Shown: positions 18,604-27,619 of the stretch, piece by piece
How positions within the stretch are numbered: the stretch's first letter is position 1
How the letters are laid out: each line of letters opens with the position of its first letter
Source of the DNA: JACDHG01 sp963811585
GTDB taxonomy: Bacteria > Actinomycetota > Actinomycetes > Propionibacteriales > Nocardioidaceae
DNA: 64,000 nucleotides
Direction of reading: 5' to 3'
NCBI GenBank assembly: GCA_963811585.1
Contig: CAWERR010000009.1
Coordinates: 248,001 to 312,000, forward strand
Position numbers and translations under genes: made by a program
The notes under the pieces: model-generated
Databases searched by the model: none
Told to the model about the DNA's origin: nothing
The model's input: only the letters and a program-made list of their open reading frames with translations

Positions 18604-19752
18604 ATGGATCTGCGTCGAGCCGCCCGCCGCGTGCGTTCCATGCGTACGGTCGATGTGGGTGTCACGGTCCTGCTCGTGGCCGCCGTCTACGCCGCCGGGA
18701 TGCTGAGCATCAGCAGCCCTAACGCGCCCGGACTACTGCTGCCGCTCGGCCTGCTTGTGCTGGCGTTCAAATGGCCACTGCTAGGCACCGCGTCGGCCGC
18801 GGCGCTGTCGGTCGGTGTCGCCGGGTTCGTGATGGATGAGACCACGACCCTGGAGGGCTCCGTCGCTGACGCGGTCGTGTTCGCGGCCGCGACGATGATC
18901 CTCTGCTCCTACCTCGCAGTCCGGACCGTTCCAGGCTGGGGCGCCGTCGTCCCGGGCGCAGTCGGCGTCCTGGCCGGTCTTGTCTCTGGCTCATTCGAGG
19001 TTGCGGCAGCGGCCGCGATCGCTTCGCTCGTCGGGGGCGGAGCCGCTGCGCTGCAAGGACTCGTGTCCCGCACCAAGGAGTCGGAGACGCTCATCACCCG
19101 GCTCCGCAGCCGCACGCAAGAGCAGGAGCGCCGACAGGAGCGGCTCAGTGAGCGGGCCGAGCTCGCCCGCGAGCTGCACGACATCGTCGGCCACCACGTC
19201 ACGGCGATCGTCGTGTCCGTCGAGGCAGCAAAGGCGCAGGGCGCGGAAGGACACACCCTCGACACCGTCGCCGAGCTTGGGCGTCGGGCGCTCGCCGAGC
19301 TGGACACCCTCGTCGGCTCACTGCGCGACGAAGATGCAGCGCCCACAACACGGGTCACCCCGCGGCTGGCCGACTTGCCCGCCCTGATGGAACCGCTGCG
19401 ATCGTCCGGTGTCGCCGCCGACCTCACCACCGTGGTGACAGGCGCGCTCACCGACTCGCAGCAGCTAGCGATCTACCGAATCGTGCAGGAGACCACGACG
19501 AACATCCTCAGACACGCCCACGCTACGGCGGCAAGCGTCGAGGTGATCGAGGCCGGCGGTGAGCTGACCGTGCGCGTGTGGGACGACGGCCGTGGCAGCG
19601 TCGACGCTTCAGACGCAGCAGAGCGAACCGGCCGCGGTCTCATCGGGATCGGGGAGCGGGTCGAGGGCTTGGGTGGCTCGTGGACGTACGACGCGACGCC
19701 GGGCGACGGCACCACCGTCACGGTCGTGTTCCCAGGTGGCGGCGTGCTGTGA
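18604..19752 (+). CDS. Sensor histidine kinase, NarL/DesK type (HisKA_3)
   Basis: A 382-residue membrane kinase. Several N-terminal membrane segments (residues about 15-140) are followed by a coiled region rich in Arg/Glu (TRLRSRTQEQERRQERLSERAE). Then comes the phosphoacceptor motif ARELHDIVGHHV with His192, and a HATPase domain (IVQETTTNILRHAHATAASV, VWDDGRGS, GRGLIGIGERVEGLGG). The short extracellular loops suggest that it senses a membrane state or a partner protein. It overlaps the response-regulator gene by GTGA, so the pair is one two-component system. Confidence 0.9.
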   Translation: MDLRRAARRVRSMRTVDVGVTVLLVAAVYAAGMLSISSPNAPGLLLPLGLLVLAFKWPLLGTASAAALSVGVAGFVMDETTTLEGSVADAVVFAAATMILCSYLAVRTVPGWGAVVPGAVGVLAGLVSGSFEVAAAAAIASLVGGGAAALQGLVSRTKESETLITRLRSRTQEQERRQERLSERAELARELHDIVGHHVTAIVVSVEAAKAQGAEGHTLDTVAELGRRALAELDTLVGSLRDEDAAPTTRVTPRLADLPALMEPLRSSGVAADLTTVVTGALTDSQQLAIYRIVQETTTNILRHAHATAASVEVIEAGGELTVRVWDDGRGSVDASDAAERTGRGLIGIGERVEGLGGSWTYDATPGDGTTVTVVFPGGGVL

Positions 19753-20408
19753 TCAACGTCGCGATCATCGACGATCAAGACCTCATCCGGGAGGGCCTCG
19801 CCCTGATCGTCGGATCCGCCCCCGACATCGAGGTTGTGCTGTCCGGCGCGCACGGGCATGACCTCATCGACGCAGTCGCCAACCGGCGGGCGATCGACGT
19901 CGCCCTCGTTGACATCCGGATGCCCGGCATCGACGGCCTCGAAACCACTCGCCGGGTCGTGGGTCGCCCTGGAGCACCGGCCGTGCTCATCCTCACGACG
20001 TTCGACGGTGACGAGTACGTGCTGGGAGCCGTAGCCGCCGGGGCCAGCGGGTTCCTGCTCAAGCGTGCGTCGGGGGAGCAGCTGATAGGTGCGGTCCGGT
20101 CGGTCGCGGAGGGCGACGCCGTGCTGTCCCCGAGCGTCACCCGACAAGTGCTAGCGCGGATGCGCTCCGGGATCGACAGCGCATCCGAGCCGGCTGAGGT
20201 GCCGTCGCTGTCCCACCTGACCGACCGTGAGACCGACGTGCTTCGCTGCATCGGCGATGGCCTCAACAACGCGGAGATCGCCGCCACCCTGTTCCTGTCG
20301 GAGAGCACCGTCAAGACCCACGTCGGCAACGTGCTGGCCAAGACGCAGTCGCGGGACCGAGTCCGGGCGGCGTTGCTGGCCGTGCGCACGGGTCTGGTCG
20401 AGTTGTGA
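19749..20408 (+). CDS. Response regulator, NarL/LuxR family
   Basis: A 219-residue transcription factor. The receiver domain has acidic pocket residues D8 and D9, the phosphoacceptor D55 in VDIRMPG, a TTFD switch threonine region and FLLKRAS lysine. The C-terminal LuxR-type helix-turn-helix is LTDRETDVLRCIGDGLNNAEIAATLFLSESTVKTHVGN. The start GTG 19749 overlaps the kinase stop. Targets are unknown; candidates are the divergent lipid gene pair and the downstream tetR gene. Confidence 0.93.
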   Translation: MINVAIIDDQDLIREGLALIVGSAPDIEVVLSGAHGHDLIDAVANRRAIDVALVDIRMPGIDGLETTRRVVGRPGAPAVLILTTFDGDEYVLGAVAAGASGFLLKRASGEQLIGAVRSVAEGDAVLSPSVTRQVLARMRSGIDSASEPAEVPSLSHLTDRETDVLRCIGDGLNNAEIAATLFLSESTVKTHVGNVLAKTQSRDRVRAALLAVRTGLVEL

Positions 20409-20444
20409 GTCTTCAGATATCACCGATCCTCCGGGAGTAGGGTC

Positions 20445-21056
20445 ATGGCCGTGGCGGCTCGGCGGAACGTGGACGTGCGCCGCGAGGAGATCCTCACCGC
20501 CACCATCGCGGAGATCGAGAAGCGCGGCATGTCGGCGCTGCGGGTGGCCGACATCGCGGCGGGGCTCGGGGTGAGTTCTGGTCTCGTCTTCTATCACTTC
20601 GCCACCAAGGACGCGCTGCTCGTCGAGGCACTGGAGTACGCCGTCGTGCGCGACGCCGAAAGGCTTGAGCGGGCGCTCGCCAAGGCTGGAGACCCGGTCG
20701 ACCGGCTGAGACGTGTCCTGACGTCGTACGGACCCACCGGTGAGGCTCACGGATGGACGCTGTGGATCGAGGCCTGGTCGACTGCCCTCCGCGAACCGTC
20801 GATCCGTGCGTCGCTGCGCAAGCTCGACGAACGTTGGCGTGAGGCGCTCGATCATGTGATCGCCGAAGGCGTGGAGACCGGCGACTTCACGTGTCCGGAC
20901 CCGGCGAGCACCGTCGCCCGCGTCGGCGCGCTCCTCGACGGCCTCTCGGTCGCTGCGTTGATCTACAAGAGCGTCAGTCGTAAGCAGCTGCAGACGTGGG
21001 TGCGTGACGCGACCGCCGATGAACTTGGCATCGACCGCGCTCTGCTCAACCAGTGA
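20445..21056 (+). CDS. TetR/AcrR regulator with BetI-type C-terminal domain
   Basis: A 202-residue repressor-type protein. The N-terminal helix-turn-helix is ILTATIAEIEKRGMSALRVADIAAGLGVSSGLVFYHFATKDALL. The ligand-binding part (LTSYGPTGEAHGWTLWIEAW...LREPSIRASLRKLDERWREAL) matches the BetI-like TetR_C_6 class. It is the only TetR gene in the window and lies between the three operator sites (17344, 23542, 29539), making it the natural candidate for binding them (inference). Its own promoter shows no clear copy of the operator. BetI-type regulators commonly sense quaternary amines, choline derivatives or related small molecules, which suits the Rieske/SolA context. Confidence 0.88.
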   Translation: MAVAARRNVDVRREEILTATIAEIEKRGMSALRVADIAAGLGVSSGLVFYHFATKDALLVEALEYAVVRDAERLERALAKAGDPVDRLRRVLTSYGPTGEAHGWTLWIEAWSTALREPSIRASLRKLDERWREALDHVIAEGVETGDFTCPDPASTVARVGALLDGLSVAALIYKSVSRKQLQTWVRDATADELGIDRALLNQ

Positions 21057-21067
21057 AGGACTAGGCC

Positions 21068-21214
21068 ATGTCTCCCTATCCAGCGCCGGCTCGCGTGCCC
21101 CCGCATCCCGACCGGCTGCGTTGGGCTCGCTCGCGGGAGTATCAGCTACAACGTCGCTCGCCCGCCTTGCCGGATCGGGCGCGGATGACCCGCTGGCTGA
21201 TCGACGCCGGATAG
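21068..21214 (+). CDS. Possible small protein after tetR
   Basis: A 48-codon frame (MSPYPAPARVPPHPDRLRW to MTRWLIDAG) starts 11 bases after the tetR stop. AAGGA lies at a workable distance, provided by the end of tetR. The product is basic and Pro/Arg-rich, with no recognised domain. It ends 32 bases before the convergent SolA stop. It may be genuine or chance; only conservation next to tetR would decide. Confidence 0.3.
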   Translation: MSPYPAPARVPPHPDRLRWARSREYQLQRRSPALPDRARMTRWLIDAG

Positions 21215-21245
21215 GAAGACACGCCCTAGGTCGCGCGATCGCAGC

Positions 21246-22406
21246 TCAGAACCTCCAGCGGACGGCCTGCTCGGGGTGGAGGAGCGCGTCACGATCGAGG
21301 GCGAACGGGCTGATGTCGAAGGAGGTTTCGCCGGTCTCGGCGAGATCGGCGAGCAGCTTCCCGAACGTGGGCGAGAACTTGAACCCATGGCCCGCGCCGA
21401 TACCTACGAACACCGCGTCGTGACCGGGCACGGGTCCGAGCAGGAAGTCACGATCCGGCGGGAGCGTGTAGAGGCAGGTCTTCGATCTCACCGGTGGGCC
21501 GGATCCGGGCAAGGTCGTCGCCATGAAGGCGGTCAGCTCTGCCAGCCGCGTCGGGTCGGGGTCGAACGGACGGTCATCGCCTGTCGTCTCGATCTCGCTG
21601 TAGTCGCGCGCGGCCTTGATCGTCGCTTCGCCGTAGCACGGGAAGCCGTAGTACGCCGGGTCATCCATCCAGATCCACAGCGGCATCCGGCCTTGCTCGT
21701 ACGACGTCGGATCTGGCGGCTGGAAGTACGCGAACTGCTCGAGTGTGGTGGTCAGAGGGAGCGAGACGTCCAGTCCGGCGAGCACCTGGTTGGTCCACGC
21801 ATCGGCACAGACGACAACGCGCTGAGCCACGTAGGTCTCGTCGCCGGTGACGGCGGTCAGCGACTCACCGTTGTCGCGGAGTTCCACGACCCTCGAATGG
21901 TCACGCAGAGTTGCCCCGAACCTGGCCGCCTGCGCCTGCATCGTGGCCGTGCCGTGAGCGGCCGGCACGATCGACCCACGCTCTTGGAACAGCCCGATCG
22001 TCTCCTCCGGTACGGCGAACTGTGGCCATCTCGTGGCGATCTCCGAACGCGTCAGCTTCTCGAACTTGACGTCGTTCGCCGCCATCGAGTCCGCGTAGTC
22101 AGAGACCGGAGTCGAACCACCTGGCGGGAAGAGGTCGAGGCCACCGACCTGGGTCACCAGGCTTTCGCCGCTGTCCTTCTCCAGCATCGCCCAGTCGTCG
22201 TACGCGTCGAACGTCAGCTTGACGTAGCCGGGGGTGTGGTAGCTGTGGCGCAGGATTCGCGAGCTGTCGTGCGATGCGCCTCGGATGTGTCCGAACTCGA
22301 ACTGCTCGAGGCCGAGCACGCGGTGTCCACGCCTGGCCAGGTGATAAGCGGTGGCGCTGCCGAGCGCTCCGAGACCGACCACGACGTACTCGTATTCCTC
22401 GCTCAT
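21246..22406 (-). CDS. FAD-dependent N-methyl amino acid oxidase (SolA / monomeric sarcosine oxidase type)
   Basis: A 386-residue flavoenzyme that oxidises a secondary N-methyl amine, giving the amine, formaldehyde and hydrogen peroxide. The dinucleotide motif VVGLGALGSATAYHLARRG opens the protein. LEQFEFGHIRGASHDSSRILR is typical of MSOX/SolA. Cys311 in KTCLYTLPPDRDF aligns with the cysteine that holds FAD covalently. ATG 22406 overlaps the stop of the second Rieske gene (ATGA), so the two proteins are made together. The pair suggests successive removal of N-methyl groups. The exact substrate (sarcosine, N-methyltryptophan or another) is not readable. Confidence 0.9.
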   Translation of the reverse strand: MSEEYEYVVVGLGALGSATAYHLARRGHRVLGLEQFEFGHIRGASHDSSRILRHSYHTPGYVKLTFDAYDDWAMLEKDSGESLVTQVGGLDLFPPGGSTPVSDYADSMAANDVKFEKLTRSEIATRWPQFAVPEETIGLFQERGSIVPAAHGTATMQAQAARFGATLRDHSRVVELRDNGESLTAVTGDETYVAQRVVVCADAWTNQVLAGLDVSLPLTTTLEQFAYFQPPDPTSYEQGRMPLWIWMDDPAYYGFPCYGEATIKAARDYSEIETTGDDRPFDPDPTRLAELTAFMATTLPGSGPPVRSKTCLYTLPPDRDFLLGPVPGHDAVFVGIGAGHGFKFSPTFGKLLADLAETGETSFDISPFALDRDALLHPEQAVRWRF

Positions 22407-23512
22407 GCGTCATCTCCCATCAACGGCAACAGCCAGCGGCGGATGTCAGCGCTCGCGTCCTCCATCGGTGCGAACCATCCTTGCTGGTAGGCACGTGAGC
22501 TCATCCCGCGTTGCACCGACTCGCAGATCGCCCAGTCCTGCCGGTTGACCAGGTCCCAGAGGTCACCCGCGTCCTGCGGCTTGAAGTCGGCAGCCGCGAC
22601 CGCCTCGGGCTCGAACAGCAGGTCGCATCGCACCCGGGTCCGGTCGACGGCGAGCGGCCACGACGTGAACGCGGCGACGTGGTCGGCGGCGCACGACAGC
22701 CACAGGTTCGGGTAGACGAGCTCGCCCTTGTGGCGGCTGCGCTCTGCTTCGCGACAGGTCGGGGAAGGGCCGTCGGTTGGTGGTGCCGCTCATCGTGAAC
22801 GTCCAGGCTCCGTCGCGATGCGGGATGCCGTCCTCCCAGTCGAGGCCGCTCCCGCCGCCCCCGAACGCCGGCACCAACCGCGTCAGCTCCGGGTGGACCG
22901 GACCGCAGTGGTAGCACTCGTTGTAGTTCTCGGCGAGCACCTTGTAGTTGGCGGCCACGTCGTAGTCGTACGACAGCCCGGCCACCAGGTCGGCCAGCGG
23001 GTAGCGACTGAGCCGGTCGGCGAACGGCGACGATGTCTCGCGTCGAAGTCGCAGCCTGCGTCAGGGGTCAGGTGCACGAAGCCAAAACCAGCCCAGGTGC
23101 GTACGCCGACGGGGGTCAGCGAGAACGCCGCCGCGTCGAAGTCCTCGACGTCCTCGGTGTGCGGGGCCTTGAGCAGCCGGCCGGCCAGGTCGTAGGTCCA
23201 GGAGTGATAGGGGCAGCGCAGCGCTGCGACATCGCAGGCGGGGGGCGGCTCGCCGTCGACGGGCACGACCTGGGACCCGCGGTGACGGCACACGTTGTAG
23301 GCCGCGTGCAGCGTGCCTTCGCGGTCGTTGGTGACCAGCACGGACTCACCGACGACGTCGACAACCGCGAGCCGACCGGGACGGTCTAGTCCGAGGTCGT
23401 CGAGCCGGCCGACGCAGAACCAGCCGGTGAAGAGGGCGCGGTCGCGCTCGACCGTGAACTGGTCGCTGTCGACGTACATCCGCTTTGGCAGCGCGGGCTG
23501 GAGCTCCGACAT
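22403..23512 (-). CDS. Rieske non-heme iron oxygenase, alpha subunit, copy 2 (two frameshifts)
   Basis: About 370 residues after correction. ATG 23512 follows GGAGGAGGGG. The Rieske ligands are CRHRGSQVV and CPYHSW; the iron site is ENYNECYHCGPVHPEL. Two frame changes break it: near 23040 (from CDFDAR to ETSSPFADRLSRYPLADLVAG) and near 22755 (from FPDLS to EAERSRHKGELVYPNLW). The tail LWDLVNRQDWAICESVQRGMSS parallels copy 1. Conserved sequence on both sides suggests sequencing error. It is coupled to the SolA-type gene by ATGA, and a 22-bp operator (23542-23563) lies 30 bases upstream. Probable function: oxidative N-demethylation of a betaine-like compound (inference). Confidence 0.83.
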
Positions 23513-23541
23513 CGAGCAGCCGCGCCCCTCCTCCGCCGCGT

Positions 23542-23563
23542 TTACTGACTCGCGAGTCAGTAA
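23542..23563. promoter_or_regulatory. Operator palindrome, copy 2
   Basis: A 22-bp perfect palindrome sharing all 20 bases of copy 1 and extended by one further pair. It lies 30 bases before Rieske gene 2. The probable stop of dppF (TGA 23557-23559) falls within it. Confidence 0.75.
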
Positions 23564-24607
23564 GGACGCAAGCCTGCCACGACCGACGCCCTCGACTCTC
23601 CGAGGCGGCCGGGAGCCAGCAGGCGGCGCGGTGGTCGCCGGTGGCGGGCAGCACCGGCAGCGGCTTCCCACGGCAGTCGTCCTCGATCCCTGCCTGCGCA
23701 GCCTGACCGTCGAGCAGCGCCGGACAGCGCGGGTGGAAGCGGCAGCCGCTGGGCACTCTGGTCGGGTCAGGAGTCTCACCACGCAGCACGACCGGCTCGA
23801 TCTGCGCGATCTCGGGTACGACGGACAACAGTGCGCGGGTGTAGGGATGCTGCGGCGTCGACAGCACCTCTTCGGTGGTACCGACCTCGACGATCCGTCC
23901 GAGGTACATCACCGCGATCCGGTCGGCGATGTTCCAGGCGAGCCCCAGGTCATGGGTCACGACGAGCACCGACAGGCCAAGGTCCTCTCGCAACTTGCAG
24001 CAGCAGCGCCAGGATCTCGCCGCGGATCGAAGCGTCGAGACTGGAGACCGGCTCGTCGGCGATCAGCACATCGGGCTCGAGCGCCAATGCTCCCGCGATG
24101 ACGACACGCTGACGCTGTCCGCCGGACAGCTCGTGCGGGTAGTAGAGGAAGAACCGCTCGGGCGGCCGCATCCCCGCCTGCGACAACGCCTTCGCCACCA
24201 GGTCGGCTTCGGTGACCGGGCTCGCCCGCCTTGCGTTTGACGCTCGACGAGGTTGTGGATGCGAATCCCCTCAGCCACGGACTCGTAGACGCTGTGCCGC
24301 GGGTTGAGCGCCCCGGTCGGGTCCTGAAGGATCAGCTGGACCCGGCGGCGATACGCACGCAAGTCAGCAGTCGTTGTAGGTCAGCCCTGCTCCGTCATAC
24401 GTCACCTCGCCGGCACTGGGCTGCTCGAGACCGAGCAGGGTCCTCGCCAACGTCGTCTTCCCGCAGCCGGACTCGCCGACCAGCGCGAGGATCTCGCCGG
24501 CGGCGATGTCGATGTCGACGCCGTCCACGCCCTTCGCGTCCGAGCTCGGCCATGGCGCCCGCGGAACGTCACCTCGAGGTCGCGCGCCGCGAGCAGGTCC
24601 TCGTCAT
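23557..24607 (-). CDS. Peptide ABC transporter ATP-binding protein DppF/OppF type, heavily frameshifted
   Basis: Second ATPase of the importer. Conserved pieces in order are LLAARDLEVTFRGR, VDGVDIDIAAGEILALVGES with Walker A ESGCGKTTLART, LILQDPTGALNPR (Q-loop region), YPHELSGGQRQRVVIAGAL (signature), LIADEPVSSLD (Walker B), LVVTHDLGLAWNIADRIAVMYLGRIVE, and the oligopeptide C-terminal Cys motif RFHPRCPALL. They lie in different frames, with shifts near 24590, 24540, 24380, 24215 and 23995 and probably one near 23600. The start ATG 24607 overlaps the dppD stop (ATGA). The end is uncertain; the most sensible stop is the TGA at 23557. Sequence error is likelier than decay. Confidence 0.75.
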
Positions 24608-25635
24608 CGGGACTGCCTTCTTCGGTGTCGGCGACACGCTGCGGCCAGCAACAGCTTCATGTCACGGCTCTCGTCGGTGTGCAGGCAGGCCACGCGACGA
24701 CCTGGCGCTGTGAGTCTCGAGCGGGGGGTCGGTCGTGAGGCACTCCTCGGTGGCGAGAGCGCAGCGCGGATGGAAGGGGCAGCCGCTCGGCAAGGCACTG
24801 GGATCCGGCGGGTCGCCGGGCAGGCCCATCGGCGCGAACCTGGCGACTGGGTCACCCACGCGGGGAAAGGCCGCGGCCAGGGCACCGCCGTACGGGTGCA
24901 GAGGGTGGACGAACAGACCGCTCGGCAGGTCCCTCCTCGACCACCTTGCCGGCGTACATGACCAGGACACGGTCGCAGGTCGTCCCCAGCACCGACAGGT
25001 CGTGGCTGATGAGCAGGAGACCGAGTCCGAGCTCGCGCACGAGATCGGTGAGAACTGCGAGCACCTGCGCTTGAACCATCACGTCGAGCGCAGTGGTCGG
25101 CTCGTCCGCGACGATCAGCTGGGGGCGGCAGGCCAGCGCCATCGCGATCATCACGCGCTGCTTCTGCCCGCCGGAGATCTGGTGCGGGTACGCCTCCGCC
25201 CGTGATGCAGGGAGCCCCACCTGCTCGAGCAGCTCACCGACGCGAGCGGCTGCCTGTTGCTTGCTGACGGACTTGTCGTGGAGCAGGATCGGCTCGGCGA
25301 TCTGGTTGCCGATGCGCTGCACCGGGTTGAGGGAGTGCAAGGCGCCCTGGAAGATCATGGCGGCCTCAGCCCAGCGCACCGCCCGCAGCTGACCCCAGGG
25401 GATCGTCTGCACGTCCTCGCCGTTGATGAGGACCGAGCCGTCCACGCGCGCGGTCTTGGGCTGCAGCCTCAGCACGGTGGACGCCAGCGTCGACTTCCCG
25501 CAGCCGGACTCGCCGGCGATGCCCACGCTCTCTCCGGCAGCCACCGACATCGTCACGCCCCGAACGGCCGGCAGGTCGCCGGCAGAGGTCCGGTAAGTCA
25601 CGTGTACGTCGGCAGAGCTCGAGCAGCGCGGCCAT
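24604..25635 (-). CDS. Peptide ABC transporter ATP-binding protein DppD/OppD type, frameshifted
   Basis: First ATPase of the importer, about 340 residues. ATG 25635 overlaps the dppC stop (TGATG). Walker A is AGESGCGKSTLAS, the signature is QISGGQKQRVMIAMAL, Walker B is LIVADEPTTALD, then LISHDLSVLGTTCDRVLVMYAGKVVE and the C-terminal FHPRCALATEEC motif. Frame changes lie near 25613 (an extra T after the first seven codons), 24935 (HPLHPYGGAL resumes) and 24715 (GRRVACLHTDESRD resumes). The stop TGA 24604-24606 overlaps the dppF ATG, continuing the coupling seen across this operon. Confidence 0.8.
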
Positions 25636-26558
25636 CAGCGGTTCCTCAGCCGTGGGTTGAAGATCTCCTCGAGAGCCTGGCCCACGAGCGTGAACGACAG
25701 CACGACGAGGACAACACAGATGCCCGGTGGGAAGAGGAACCACCAAGCACCGAGGGTCAATGCCCCGTTGTCGAACGCCGAGTTGAGCATCGTTCCCCAC
25801 GACACCCGAGTCGGATCACCCAAACCCAGGAATGACAGCGTCGTCTCTGCCAGGATCGCGGCTGCCACGGTCAGCGTCGTGTTGGCGAACACCATCGGCA
25901 TCACGTTGGGCAGGATGTGCCTGGTCATCTGGTGCCAGTTGCCGGCGCCCAGGACCCGGGCCCGCTCCATGTAGGGGCGACTCTTGATCGACAACGTCTG
26001 TGCCCGGATGAGCAGGGCCGTGCCCGGCCAGGACGTCACACCGATCACGAAAGCGATGGTGTACAACGACCCGCCGAGCAAGGTGGCGAGGACCAACGCC
26101 AACGGCACGAAGGGGATCACCAGGAACCACTCCGTCAGCCGGTAGAGCAGACCCGCCGTCCAGCCGGTGAGAAACCCGGATGCGATTCCGATCAGCGTTC
26201 CGAGCACCATCGAGATGACGGTGGCCAGCAGCCCGACGAGCAGCGAGACGCGGGCGCCGTAGATGAGCAGCGTCAGCACAGACCGGCCGTACTCGTCGGT
26301 GCCAAGCGGAAACCCCGATGTCGGAGGGGCCAACACCTCACCCGTGGCCTGTGTCCGTGACAGGCCCTCGGGATCCGCCAGCAGCGGCGCGAAGATGGCC
26401 ACCAGTACGAAGAAAATGAGCACGATGAGCCCGCCCACGCCCGTTCGGTGCCGTCGGAACTCCTGCCACGTGCGCCCGGCCGCCGCTCTGCGACGGCGCC
26501 AGGTGACCTGGCGGGGGGTTAGCGGCGCGGGGGACCCGGAGCGCGCGGACTCGGTCAT
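25635..26558 (-). CDS. Peptide ABC transporter permease DppC/OppC type
   Basis: A 307-residue inner-membrane permease of a family 5 peptide importer. An OppC_N region (FRRHRTGVGGLIVLIFFVLVAIFAPLLAD) precedes the BPD_transp_1 domain. The EAA loop is in ERARVLGAGNWHQMTRHILPNVMPMV. About six membrane segments are visible. The start MTESARSGSPAPL overlaps the dppB stop by four bases, and the stop overlaps dppD. The frame is intact. The position fixes the operon as A-B-C-D-F. Confidence 0.92.
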   Translation of the reverse strand: MTESARSGSPAPLTPRQVTWRRRRAAAGRTWQEFRRHRTGVGGLIVLIFFVLVAIFAPLLADPEGLSRTQATGEVLAPPTSGFPLGTDEYGRSVLTLLIYGARVSLLVGLLATVISMVLGTLIGIASGFLTGWTAGLLYRLTEWFLVIPFVPLALVLATLLGGSLYTIAFVIGVTSWPGTALLIRAQTLSIKSRPYMERARVLGAGNWHQMTRHILPNVMPMVFANTTLTVAAAILAETTLSFLGLGDPTRVSWGTMLNSAFDNGALTLGAWWFLFPPGICVVLVVLSFTLVGQALEEIFNPRLRNR

Positions 26559-27619
26559 ATCCGCACCCGCGGGTCGAGGTAGCCGTACAAGAGGTTGGCC
26601 ACCAGGTTGGCCAGCACCACAGCAGCAGAGAAGACGAAGAAGGTCCCTTGCAGCATCGGGATGTCAGGGATGCGGAGCGCATCAACGGTCAGGAGTCCGA
26701 GGCCCGGAATCGAGAACACCGCCTCAACCGTGATCGCACCCGACACGATGAATCCGAAACTGAGCGAAACCAGGGTCACGACCGGCAGGAGGGCATTCCT
26801 CGTTGCGTGCCGACGACGTACGAGCACGTCGTGCAGACCTTTGGCCCGGGCCGTCTGGAGGTAGTCCTCGCCCATCTCGTCCAGCAGGGAAGAGCGCATG
26901 ATGAGCGAATACTCCGCGAGGTAGGCGAGGGTCAGCGTGAGCACGGGTAACACCAGATGCCAGGCCTGGTCGATCACGCCGTCGAGGGACGACGCGTCTA
27001 CACCTGGCGTTTGCAGCTGCCCGATCGGGAATAGCCGGGGCATCGGTCCGAAGCCGGTCGCAAAAAACAGAAACAGGATCAGGCCGAGCCACCACTCGGG
27101 CATCGAGTAGAGCGTGATGGTGCCCGTCGTGGAGATCTTGTCGAACTTGCGGCCGCGATTCCAGGCGGCAATGATGCCGATCCAAAAACCGAACATCATC
27201 GACAGGATTGTCGACGTGCCGACGAGGGCAAGGGTCGGCCAGAGCCGGTCGAGCATCAGTTCGTTCACAGGCTGGCTGTACTGGTAGGAGTCGCCGAAGT
27301 CGAGAGTGACGATGTTCTTGAGGTAGATGAGGAACTGTTGCGGCAGCGGGTCGTCGAGGCCGTACTTGTCGATGACGGCCTGGACCTGTTCGGGTGTCTT
27401 GGCGCGGCCGCGTGCGAGCGTCCTCTCGGGGTGCTCGTTGATCACCCGAAACAGGAAGAAGTTCACGACGACGATGAACCCCATCGTCGCGGCCGAGCCT
27501 CCGACCTGGCGGCCGAACCAGCGCCAGCTCGCCGCGCGACTCGGTCTGGGGACCTCGTCAGAGCTGGTCGGTGACGGCGGCTCGGCCTCGTAGCCCGTGA
27601 CGTCGATCGGGTGGCTCAC
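26555..27619 (-). CDS. Peptide ABC transporter permease DppB/OppB type
   Basis: A 354-residue permease. A hydrophilic N-terminal extension of about 30 residues (EAEPPSPTSSDEVPRPSR) precedes the first membrane helix (MGFIVVVNFFLFRVI). The permease then has five more segments, the loop LMLDRLWPTLALVGTSTILSMMFGF, and the EAA-type loop TARAKGLHDVLVRRRHATRNALLPVVT. The GTG at 27619 overlaps the dppA stop (GTGA). The extension is longer than in typical DppB. Confidence 0.92.
   Translation of the reverse strand: MSHPIDVTGYEAEPPSPTSSDEVPRPSRAASWRWFGRQVGGSAATMGFIVVVNFFLFRVINEHPERTLARGRAKTPEQVQAVIDKYGLDDPLPQQFLIYLKNIVTLDFGDSYQYSQPVNELMLDRLWPTLALVGTSTILSMMFGFWIGIIAAWNRGRKFDKISTTGTITLYSMPEWWLGLILFLFFATGFGPMPRLFPIGQLQTPGVDASSLDGVIDQAWHLVLPVLTLTLAYLAEYSLIMRSSLLDEMGEDYLQTARAKGLHDVLVRRRHATRNALLPVVTLVSLSFGFIVSGAITVEAVFSIPGLGLLTVDALRIPDIPMLQGTFFVFSAAVVLANLVANLLYGYLDPRVRI

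Noticed and set aside
20401..20444. A copy of the TetR-type operator in the tetR promoter
   Set aside because: GAGTCTTCAG resembles a half-site only loosely and has no inverted partner at the right spacing.
21276..22490. Long plus-strand frame opposite the SolA-type gene
   Set aside because: Antisense shadow with no domain; the minus strand encodes a complete flavoenzyme with conserved FAD motifs.
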